IMG/VR virus record: IMGVR_UViG_3300046451_000802
Coordinates: 1 to 21,424 of that record
Source of the DNA: a virus
Reading direction: 5' to 3' (one strand)
Length of the DNA: 21,424 bases
Positions within the stretch are counted from its first letter, which is position 1. Every line of letters starts with the position of its first letter. The translations under genes and the position numbers were made by a program. A model generated the notes under the pieces. The model saw only the letters and a list, made by a program, of their open reading frames with translations. It was not told the origin of the DNA and made no database searches. This document shows positions 15,001 to 20,562 of the stretch, one piece after another.

Positions 15001-17535
15001 GATGAACTTTTAGGGAAGGTATCCCGTGGTGACATTAGTATTTTCTTAGCTCTTGGGGGTTTATTACTTTTGGGGACAGCCGGAAGGCAGGGAATACGCA
15101 CAGCGTTTCGCCGCTCGGATGTTTACAAGGCTGCGACCAACCCCAAGACCCAAGCAAGGATGGTGGAGCAACAGCCCAATAGCCCTAACAGTCCCAACAC
15201 AGGGTATGAGAGCACGATAAATGCCACACTGAACCCCAATTCAGTGGTAGCAAACATGCAGCGCATGGTCGCCGCAGCCACTCGGCAAGTGGCAGACCTG
15301 GCAGAACCGTTGTCTCGCACTCTGAAGTCAGTTGGCCGTAAGTGGGACGAGAAATCGGGAACGCTAAAAATAAACAAATACTTTGCGGCAATGATGCGAG
15401 CCGTGGAACAGGATGCCTCCACGACAAAAGTGCGCTTCCGTGAAAAGCTAATACCTATCGTCAGTCAAATGTACACGAAGACTGGCAAGGTTCACCATGA
15501 GGCAATCACGGACGCTCTACTGCACACCACTCAAGACACCTACGCAACAGTGCTGAGAATTTTGGAAGGCGCGAACGAGAACGTTGAGTGGAACGTTGTG
15601 GTGACAAAGTTGCGCGAGGGACTTGCGGAAGTACGGGCGTTTGGGCGAGAGCAGGGAGGCTTAGATATTGGCGAGTTAAAAGACTTCTTCCCGCGCCAAG
15701 TCCTGAATCGCTTGACCCGAAACCCCAAGGAATTGCGGCGAGAGTTGAGAGACGCAGTAGATGACGAAGGAGTTCCTTTACTCAATGATGATTCGGATTT
15801 GACCAGAGCGCTAAACGCCGAAGCGAAGATGCAGGATCGCACGGGGTGGGAAAAGCTCAGTAATGAAGACATCGCTGCGGTGACTCAGAAATATCTTCAA
15901 GAGAATTTACACAGAAGAGCCGGAGGGTTACCGGGTGGGGCGAAAGAAAGGCGAGTGGGAAGAATCCATAAGATCGTCAGTAAGTACTATGCCGACCCCA
16001 TAGACGGGCTGGAAGCCTACATAGACGGCATCGTAGAAAAGTCGGTGTGGAATCGCTTCCGGAATGAAAACCCGAAGGTAGATTTAGAGCGTGATAAACT
16101 GGACAACATAAGGTTCACCGAAGAACGGAAGACCACCTTACTCCAGCAGATGGACACCGGTGAAGCATCCATTAAGAAAGTGGGTGGCGGAAAATTTCGG
16201 GTAAGCTACGTGGATAGCGCGGGGCAGCAAAGAACTGCCAACCTAAATACCAAAGTCCCAGTCACTGACGGTATCGCCAAGGTGACTGCGGTAAATAAGA
16301 TTGCGGATTTGGACTTGGATATAATCAAAAACGCCAGGAAAAAACAGCGTCAGGATTTGGGTTCAAAAAGGGATGAAAGAAAGTTTCAAAAAAATCAAGA
16401 AGTGGAGTTCATGCGAAAGCACGGTGCTCTATCCGCTGAAGATCGGGACATAGTGGATAAAGTCTTTGAATCGCGGATGGAATCCAATAGCGGGATGAAT
16501 CCCGTGCTCAAGGAGATCAAGGACTTGGGATACCTCATGGTACTGTCTAATCTCGGTAGCGTGATGACCCAGTTCGCTGACGTCGCATTTAGTCTCCACC
16601 GAAACGGACTTAATGCCACCATGCAAGCTGCCGTCCGCAGGGAATACGACCTTGCCAAGAAGCTTGGTATATCTACCTATGAGTTGAACAACATGAGTAG
16701 CTCCGGTGGTGGAGTGGCGAAGGTACTGAACTGGACTTTTGACAAGATAAAGTTCTCACAAGTGGACAAGTTTGGTGCTAATACTTTTCTAAATGCACGC
16801 TATATAAAGATGAAGAACCAGGCTAGAGCTGGTGGCGCTGCCGAAGCAAAGCTGCGCTCGGAGCTAGACGAGTATGGAGGGTTCTTGGATACCAACCAAG
16901 TCATCTACGATCTAAAGACCAACAAGTTGACCGACAGCGTGGAAGCGGTTCTCTACAATGAGATTTTAGACGTTCGTCCCGCAAACCTTTCAGAAATGTC
17001 CGGTGCTTACGTACGAAACCCTAACGGGCGAATCTTTTACATGCTGAAATCATATCAGTTAAAACAGATAGATTACTTCCGCGAGCATTCTGAAAACCAA
17101 ATCCTAGAAGGCAAACTAATGATGCAGCAGGGGAATACCGGCGGTGCTAAACGAATGGCTGAAGGTATTATGCAGTTGGCTGGACTTGGCGCAATTTTCG
17201 TAGGAGTGAGCGGGAGTATGGACGTAGCGAAAGACGTGGTTTACGGACGTCCGATTGATATGGACGACAAGATGTCGGATGCGGGATGGCGCTTATTCGG
17301 TTTATCTAGGTACTTCCCGTATCAAGTGAGACGCGAAGGGCCAATTTCCGCCGCTGCGGATTGGGCGCTTCCGCCGCTCAGTGCATACAGCAGACCTTTT
17401 AAAGATATTATAGCCATAGAGGATGGGTTTGCCGGTGAAACCACAAGAGGCTTGCCCGGTGGAGACTTTTACTACTGGTACTTCGGCGGAGGTCGCGATA
17501 AGATCAAGCGCGATCTGGAACGCAAGAGTGACTAA
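12010..17535 (+). CDS. Giant (1841-residue) ejection/internal virion protein
   Basis: The largest gene in the window, overlapping the previous stop by one base. The N-terminal 170 residues hold glycine-zipper hydrophobic stretches (about 43-69, VIPAIGGAMLGSIGGPWGAA; 92-108; 148-166) that could enter membranes. The centre (about 250-1000) is mostly charged helices. A single strong TM-like segment lies at about 1009-1025 (ISIFLALGGLLLLGTAG). From about 1100 the chain is again helical and basic; residues 1512-1533 (LSNLGSVMTQFADVAFSLHR) and 1673 onward (RIFYMLKSYQLKQID) resemble the C-terminal helical region of phage large polyvalent or ejection proteins. Another hydrophobic stretch is at 1721-1735. 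I saw no clear transglycosylase or protease motif. The likely role is passage of DNA through the host envelope. It ends the late block. Confidence 0.6.
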   Translation: MPIVTMSLGEALEKGYEIVGAQQPYREEATAWETANIIGREVIPAIGGAMLGSIGGPWGAAGGGAAGSSWGNYLSQQYRVDRGLQSGINPGEMVAATVAGAIPFGALPGKGALARTAIRGAQGATVAAAETTGRTLIDEGRAPTQDELLTSVLFGGTIGGVMGAGEAAFAKWKSGAPFEGGENQSGALALIEKEFTEATPFTPPGLARGERWTWTPQERLDDKPIVNSLALETAGDGNILVLEDKIILPPVRGSGGEVISLDDAPDWVNIGGKQTRDISALQKKLDALVDEGKMTKKERAKLIRNARKREFGTDRVFTSVPEGEQAFDPRFYDLINGEYVQKAIRQTTAIQLAQDVLDVTQADLANDVSGYVKRIAQAQAGSLSEQDEGLRNLLESGLTQPDLTRTLNASTQDPVTGKLQKLENETRPGSVVGEEERLARVAAGEQQPSAAAGLTGMLDTRQAASEIPGHFSIVDPTGPTTRKNQTLRARLAQNGTEVSQPLEIGHTELLASPAPRRERLTEFRKIVDDSSGLDIDADKMLKRLNDEIEVTEGSSAVGDFAFGSHFRNTQHKNTKLENLERQKARLMSPAVVLTEANRTLWNDLVRGNEKVQRNAFLTTTARLLNADTQLTLEAIKAADNATIIGNGRNRRIQITRNGKTELLPTFRPASGGGMQPLADLIAPRGQIQTKTLVDWLRTKWVNENRAIQAMGELVQSPGRNGVIIKPLTPRTALKVGKEISPDLNRLVAKQKSIVRTVKDGRELLANELTLGANRALVTARNINSESVPATLISDMHLDALRKRVASIKELNLPDELELALIAGESETATAILNAWEKSLLGHLIKVGLNSGEALHGVGRLSPTGLFPKGYIDPATNKRITQGALVKITERKLGNDELKHLLPGLGAKNKIARSWLKVGQSNKGDAGTVAVNESGLPDPIDLSSDSTASPKFANMALKVGEANALLNALKSPGLSPGNLTASAAIAGAGISQMSADERDELLGKVSRGDISIFLALGGLLLLGTAGRQGIRTAFRRSDVYKAATNPKTQARMVEQQPNSPNSPNTGYESTINATLNPNSVVANMQRMVAAATRQVADLAEPLSRTLKSVGRKWDEKSGTLKINKYFAAMMRAVEQDASTTKVRFREKLIPIVSQMYTKTGKVHHEAITDALLHTTQDTYATVLRILEGANENVEWNVVVTKLREGLAEVRAFGREQGGLDIGELKDFFPRQVLNRLTRNPKELRRELRDAVDDEGVPLLNDDSDLTRALNAEAKMQDRTGWEKLSNEDIAAVTQKYLQENLHRRAGGLPGGAKERRVGRIHKIVSKYYADPIDGLEAYIDGIVEKSVWNRFRNENPKVDLERDKLDNIRFTEERKTTLLQQMDTGEASIKKVGGGKFRVSYVDSAGQQRTANLNTKVPVTDGIAKVTAVNKIADLDLDIIKNARKKQRQDLGSKRDERKFQKNQEVEFMRKHGALSAEDRDIVDKVFESRMESNSGMNPVLKEIKDLGYLMVLSNLGSVMTQFADVAFSLHRNGLNATMQAAVRREYDLAKKLGISTYELNNMSSSGGGVAKVLNWTFDKIKFSQVDKFGANTFLNARYIKMKNQARAGGAAEAKLRSELDEYGGFLDTNQVIYDLKTNKLTDSVEAVLYNEILDVRPANLSEMSGAYVRNPNGRIFYMLKSYQLKQIDYFREHSENQILEGKLMMQQGNTGGAKRMAEGIMQLAGLGAIFVGVSGSMDVAKDVVYGRPIDMDDKMSDAGWRLFGLSRYFPYQVRREGPISAAADWALPPLSAYSRPFKDIIAIEDGFAGETTRGLPGGDFYYWYFGGGRDKIKRDLERKSD

Positions 17536-17546
17536 CCACCTTGACT

Positions 17547-17573
17547 CCCCCCACCCCCACCCCATAAAACCCC
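17547..17573 (-). other. G-quadruplex motif on - strand (C-rich tract on + strand)
   Basis: Four C-runs of 6, 5, 4 and 4 bases separated by A, A and ATAAAA, beginning 12 bases after the stop of the giant virion gene. The - strand therefore carries four G-runs with loops of 6, 1 and 1, a canonical quadruplex pattern. The C-runs can alternatively pair with the G-run at 17587-17592. Confidence 0.6.
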
Positions 17574-17589
17574 ACTTATTCCTTTAGGG

Positions 17590-17626
17590 GGGTAGGGTCT
17601 GTCGTGATTCCTGCCCTCCCTTTTTT
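17590..17626 (+). terminator. Probable terminator at late/early junction
   Basis: GGG-t-AGGG (17590-17597) can pair with CCCTCCC (17614-17620), 7 bp with one bulged T, followed directly by six Ts (17621-17626). It lies 54 bases after the last late gene. The stem is short and the loop long (16 bases), so strength is uncertain; the preceding C-rich tract may compete for the G-run. Confidence 0.6.
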
Positions 17627-17690
17627 GTGGGCATTTGGTTTTTTAAAGATAGTTATTGACGGTTTTTACGGATTATGCATTCTCGGCAAA

Positions 17691-17697
17691 CATAACT
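17691..17697 (+). promoter_or_regulatory. CATAACT leader element, copy 1
   Basis: A CATAACT heptamer preceded by AAA, 23 bases before the start of the small winged-HTH gene. The same heptamer lies in two other early-gene leaders (17919 and 19925). No sigma-70 pair fits it well, so its role (phage promoter part, operator or leader element) is inferred only. Confidence 0.35.
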
Positions 17698-17720
17698 TTT
17701 AATCATCCAACAGACAATTT

Positions 17721-17915
17721 ATGAAACCAAAGAAGCCCAAATCCACCAAACCGCAAGTGGAACTCATACTTATCAGCGAAGCATTTGAGCGCCTTGGCAT
17801 GAAGCGGGACGCATTTCAAGCACTCCGTAAAAACCTAGGTATTCCAAGACTAGGTTACCGCGTGAATTGGCCCACGGTCATCCAGCGAATAGAAGAATCT
17901 CAGAACAAAACATAA
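17721..17915 (+). CDS. Small winged-HTH (excisionase/MerR-like) DNA-binding protein
   Basis: 64 residues. A basic tail (MKPKKPKSTKPQ) is followed by a predicted helix-turn-helix: LISEAFERLGMKRDAFQALR, then KNLGIPRLGYRVNWPTVIQR. The arrangement, helix, recognition helix, then a short hairpin with 'GYRVNW' and a final helix, is that of small winged-HTH proteins such as excisionase or MerR-like adaptors. It is the first gene after the late/early terminator and heads the replication block, so a role in transcription control of early genes or in DNA replication/packaging choice is possible. There is no integrase in view, so excision is not supported. No Shine-Dalgarno; the leader is A/T-rich and has CATAACT at 17691. 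Confidence 0.65.
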   Translation: MKPKKPKSTKPQVELILISEAFERLGMKRDAFQALRKNLGIPRLGYRVNWPTVIQRIEESQNKT

Positions 17916-17918
17916 AAC

Positions 17919-17925
17919 CATAACT
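17919..17925 (+). promoter_or_regulatory. CATAACT leader element, copy 2
   Basis: Second CATAACT, 11 bases before the ATG of the single-strand binding protein and immediately followed by AGAAAA; the 9-mer ACTAGAAAA (17923-17931) recurs at 19916-19924. There is no Shine-Dalgarno between it and the start codon. Confidence 0.35.
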
Positions 17926-17936
17926 AGAAAATAAAC

Positions 17937-18479
17937 ATGTCATTTCTACCAGAAAACTATAAGCCTCTTGCCCCAGCCGGTGGCGGGTACATGAAATTAA
18001 CGCCCGGTGAAAACCGAATCCGCATACTAGGTTCAATGAACGAGTCTCCACCTACCGCCATTCGCGGCATGGTTGGATGGGGTACGGACTCCGAAGGCAA
18101 TCGCAAACCAGACCGCACGCCAGCCGGTGAAAAGGTGGACGCTTCCAAATATGAGGACAAGCCCAAGGAGTTCTTTGCGATGATCGTGTGGAACTATGCG
18201 GCGGAACAAATCAGCATCCTTGAGGTGACGCAAGCGAGCATCATTGGGGAGATAGTCTCATTAGCTAATGATGAAGATTGGGGCGACCCCAAGGAATACG
18301 ACATCTCTATAGTGAAGACAGGCGAGGGCATGGAGACCCGATACAACACCGTACCGAAGCCCAAGAAGGTTCAGACCGGTGAGATTAAGAAGGCATTCGC
18401 AGACGCTGAGATAAACTTGATGGCGCTATTCAGTGGTGACGATCCGTTCGCCCCCGTAGCCAAGAAAGATCCCTTCTGA
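17937..18479 (+). CDS. ssb: Single-stranded DNA-binding protein, gp32/gp2.5-like
   Basis: 180 residues. The N-terminus has the hallmark GGGYMKLTPGENRIRIL (15-31), followed by the first strands of an OB-fold (IRGMVGW); the middle has FFAMIVWNYAAEQISILEVT (79-98), IGEIVSLANDEDWGDPKEYD (103-122) and the 'GEGMETRYNTVPKP' strand (129-142), all typical of phage gp32-like binding proteins. The end is acidic and finishes in Asp-Pro-Phe (SGDDPFAPVAKKDPF), like the acidic-aromatic C-tails of SSBs that recruit partner enzymes. It coats single strands at forks and recombination intermediates. TGATG overlap couples it to the exonuclease gene, and it may serve as the annealing partner for that enzyme. No Shine-Dalgarno is seen. 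Confidence 0.8.
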   Translation: MSFLPENYKPLAPAGGGYMKLTPGENRIRILGSMNESPPTAIRGMVGWGTDSEGNRKPDRTPAGEKVDASKYEDKPKEFFAMIVWNYAAEQISILEVTQASIIGEIVSLANDEDWGDPKEYDISIVKTGEGMETRYNTVPKPKKVQTGEIKKAFADAEINLMALFSGDDPFAPVAKKDPF

Positions 18480-19462
18480 TGGAAGGTTTAACGAAAGGCA
18501 TCCCGAACGCTGATTATCATGGAAGTGATGAACTCAGCAGAAGCACGGCATCCTCCCTCCTCACCACTTCACCTGCAAAGGTGAGGTGGGAGCGGGACAA
18601 CCATCGTCCATCATCCCTGCCGTTCATTATGGGTGGTTGCTTCCACGGCATGGTGCTAGAGCCGGAGTGTCTGGACGATGAGTATGCAGTAAAGCCCCCC
18701 GATATTGACGGTAAGAGTCCCCTGACTAAGCACTACAAGGAGACCTTTGCGGAAATGCAGGAGGAGCGACCGGATGCACAGTGGCTTAAAGCTGACGAGT
18801 GGAAGACGTGCTTGGGCATGGCTGAAGCAATCATGAGCAATCCCGTGTACACTCACTACGCAAGCGACGTGGAAGCGATAGCGGAAGGGAGCGGATACTT
18901 TGACTACAACGGTGCTAAGTGCAAAGTACGACCAGACCTCTATGCCTCTGATGGAACGATCATTGATCTGAAGTCCACGCAAGACGCTTCCGAAGCTGGA
19001 TTCCGTAAAAGTTGCCGCAATTTTGGGTACGATTTTCAGGCCGCGTGGTACTTAGAAGCGATGCGAGCAATGGGACTACCGGCTCGCCAATTCATATTCT
19101 GTGTGGTGGAAAAAGTAGCCCCTTTTAGTGTAGCTACCTATACCCTCACGGAAAGCGAGATAGACCGCCACAAGCCGCGTATGCAAAGGGCATGTGACTT
19201 GTGGGCTACCTGCATGGACACCGGTGTGTGGCCAGGATACCCCGAAGAAGTGGTGACCTTGGATCTCAGCCGATTTGGGGACAACCACAAGCTGTCGCTG
19301 TCTCAAGTGGCTGAGAAGTTTGGGGTAAGCAGGACATTCGTCTACACGATCATCAAGGAATACGAATTAGAAACAACCAACGTAGGGAATCAGCGGCGAG
19401 TGGATCTCACCGCTTTTAGTAATGCCCTACGAAACCACAATGAAGGAAAGAATGCGACATGA
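18479..19462 (+). CDS. RecE-like PD-(D/E)XK exonuclease with C-terminal HTH
   Basis: 327 residues; ATG overlaps the SSB stop (TGATG). Residues about 1-255 are a RecE/exodeoxyribonuclease-VIII-like nuclease of the PD-(D/E)XK fold: LSRSTASSLLTTSPAKVRW (19-37), GGCFHGMVLEP with His56 (52-62), the KVRPDLY motif with Asp153 (149-155), IIDLKST with Asp163 and Lys165 (161-167), and FGYDFQAAWYLEAM with Gln187 (182-195). The active-site residues look intact. Residues about 271-318 form an extra helix-turn-helix (LSQVAEKFGVSRTFVYTIIK, then NVGNQRRVDL), an unusual addition. The enzyme probably resects duplex ends to make 3' single strands for annealing. It is in an operon with SSB and RusA-like resolvase. 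No RecT or Erf gene is seen nearby. Confidence 0.8.
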   Translation: MEGLTKGIPNADYHGSDELSRSTASSLLTTSPAKVRWERDNHRPSSLPFIMGGCFHGMVLEPECLDDEYAVKPPDIDGKSPLTKHYKETFAEMQEERPDAQWLKADEWKTCLGMAEAIMSNPVYTHYASDVEAIAEGSGYFDYNGAKCKVRPDLYASDGTIIDLKSTQDASEAGFRKSCRNFGYDFQAAWYLEAMRAMGLPARQFIFCVVEKVAPFSVATYTLTESEIDRHKPRMQRACDLWATCMDTGVWPGYPEEVVTLDLSRFGDNHKLSLSQVAEKFGVSRTFVYTIIKEYELETTNVGNQRRVDLTAFSNALRNHNEGKNAT

Positions 19463-19911
19463 GATTCTGGATAAGCTGTAACCCGCCCCGCTCCACTGCC
19501 CAATCGCAAAGGCGTATCGGAATGCGGGGGAAGATTCCAATGATGTACACCACTGCCAAAGGGAAGGCGCAAGAAGCCGACTTCATGAGCCTCCTCCATC
19601 CCTTCCGCCCTGTGAAGCCATACGATGGGTCGCTACGCCTTGGCATCAGCTACTGCCTACCCCTACTTGGGACGGAGAAGAAAGCAATCCGGGAAAAAGG
19701 CTGGACTACGCACGCAAAGCGCCCTGATTTGGATAATATTTCTAAGATGTTTTGCGATTGTATGGGAAAGCTCCTGTTCTTTTCGGAGGACTCACGCATC
19801 GTCCATCTAAGCCTCAAGAAGTACCGCTCGGAGAGTCCTGGCATTGGCGTGACGCTTGAGGTCGTTACGGACGAGCAGGTGGGAGATCCACGACAGTTTA
19901 TACAGGGCTAA
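19459..19911 (+). CDS. rusA: RusA-family Holliday-junction resolvase
   Basis: 150 residues; ATGA overlap with the exonuclease. The RusA signature is present: KRPDLDNISK (87-96), with Asp90, Asp92, Asn93 and Lys96, then a Asp100 helix (MFCDCMGKLL) and FFSEDSRIV with Asp111, followed by a Lys-Lys strand (HLSLKKYRSESPGIGVTLEV). In E. coli RusA the matching acidic residues bind the metal ion and the Lys helps cleavage. The N-terminal part has PPRSTAQSQRRI and GISYCLPLL, the strand before the active site. It cuts four-way junctions during phage recombination or before packaging. It closes the recombination set and is followed by a 69-base leader before the initiator gene. Confidence 0.8.
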   Translation: MRFWISCNPPRSTAQSQRRIGMRGKIPMMYTTAKGKAQEADFMSLLHPFRPVKPYDGSLRLGISYCLPLLGTEKKAIREKGWTTHAKRPDLDNISKMFCDCMGKLLFFSEDSRIVHLSLKKYRSESPGIGVTLEVVTDEQVGDPRQFIQG

Positions 19912-19924
19912 TTACACTAGAAAA

Positions 19925-19931
19925 CATAACT
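19925..19931 (+). promoter_or_regulatory. CATAACT leader element, copy 3
   Basis: Third copy, directly after ACTAGAAAA and one base before the hairpin at 19932-19960. It lies in the only non-coding stretch of any length inside the replication block. Confidence 0.35.
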
Positions 19932-19960
19932 GCATTCGTCCTCCAGGTGGTGGACGATGC
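19932..19960 (+). promoter_or_regulatory. Hairpin/inverted repeat in initiator leader
   Basis: GCATTCGTCC (19932-19941) pairs with GGACGATGC (19952-19960), 9 bp with one bulged T, around a 10-base loop. No T-tract follows, so it is not an intrinsic terminator. It covers an alternative ATG at 19957, so it would hide that start. It may be an RNA translation control element or an operator for the ribbon-helix-helix-like N-terminus of the next protein. Confidence 0.55.
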
Positions 19961-19970
19961 TACCGCATGA

Positions 19971-19975
19971 AAGGA
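19971..19975 (+). promoter_or_regulatory. Shine-Dalgarno that decides the initiator start
   Basis: AAGGA, five bases before the ATG at 19981. The competing ATG at 19957 sits within the right arm of the hairpin and has only AGGTGG in the hairpin loop before it. Confidence 0.65.
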
Positions 19976-19980
19976 AATCT

Positions 19981-20562
19981 ATGAACGAAAAACTACGAGT
20001 ATCTCTGAACGAAGAAAGCTATGAAATGTTGCAACGCCGCAGGTCTGAGCTTGCCCAAACCGGCAACCAGATTTCATGGTCACATGCTCTCAACGACTGC
20101 ATGAAAACTCTTAACGAATTGACCGAAAAGCACAGCACTTTAGTGCAACAACATGAGGATTTAATGCGCCACTTCCATGCCACTCCTGCGCCACTTTCTG
20201 GCCTCTCCTCACGTACACGGGAGACAGTAGACTTAAAATATAAAGAAAAAAAATGTATAAAAAAAGAAATTGCACCACCGAAGAAACGTGGACTCCATCT
20301 TTTACCCAAAGATTTCGCCCCACCACGATCCATAGCTTCGGAAGCCGGAGTAGATTATGAAGGAGCATTGGAGTGCTTCGCCGACTGGGCAAACTCTCGT
20401 GGAAAAAAATACACGGACTGGACTGCGACGTTTCGCAACGCCTGCCGTTCATGGCTCAAGGAGAAGTTTCCTCATCTTCGCCGTGTCCCAATCAAATCTC
20501 ATGGCGATTCCCAAATCCTGCGTAATGAGGACATGAACGATACCAGACCGCCCCTCGCATGA
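19981..20562 (+). CDS. Replication initiator/helicase loader: RHH-like N-terminus, DnaT-like C-terminus
   Basis: 193 residues from ATG 19981 (201 from ATG 19957). Residues 2-45 look like a ribbon-helix-helix: a strand (EKLRVSL), helix (YEMLQRRRSELA) and second helix (WSHALNDCMKTL). A short coiled coil follows (LNELTEKHSTLVQQHEDLM), then a Lys-rich linker (about 84-104) and a C-terminal domain of DnaT/phage replication-protein type: ALECFADWANSRGKKYTDW, then ATFRNACRSWLKEKF. That domain type binds ssDNA and helps load the DnaB helicase in E. coli DnaT and related phage proteins. The next gene is DnaB-like and starts in an ATGA overlap. The overall plan resembles lambda O: DNA-binding N-terminus, linker, helicase-interacting C-terminus. 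The RHH call is from the pattern only. Confidence 0.65.
   Translation: MNEKLRVSLNEESYEMLQRRRSELAQTGNQISWSHALNDCMKTLNELTEKHSTLVQQHEDLMRHFHATPAPLSGLSSRTRETVDLKYKEKKCIKKEIAPPKKRGLHLLPKDFAPPRSIASEAGVDYEGALECFADWANSRGKKYTDWTATFRNACRSWLKEKFPHLRRVPIKSHGDSQILRNEDMNDTRPPLA
20165..20271 (+). other. Candidate replication origin inside initiator gene
   Basis: TGCGCCACTT occurs at 20165-20174 and 20187-20196, 22 bases (two helical turns) apart, with a shortened TGCCACT at 20178-20184 between them. 34 bases later a 41-base stretch (20231-20271) is nearly all A/T with long A-runs. Iteron-like repeats followed by an A/T-rich region within an initiator gene, in the part coding the linker, is the layout of the lambda origin. 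Confidence 0.5.

Noticed and set aside
17656-17679. TTGACG followed by TATGCA as a sigma-70 promoter
   Set aside because: The spacer is only 12 bases, too short; no alternative -10 at 16-18 bases looks good.
17721-17915. Excisionase of a temperate phage
   Set aside because: The fold fits, but there is no integrase, attachment site or repressor in the window, so only DNA binding is claimed.
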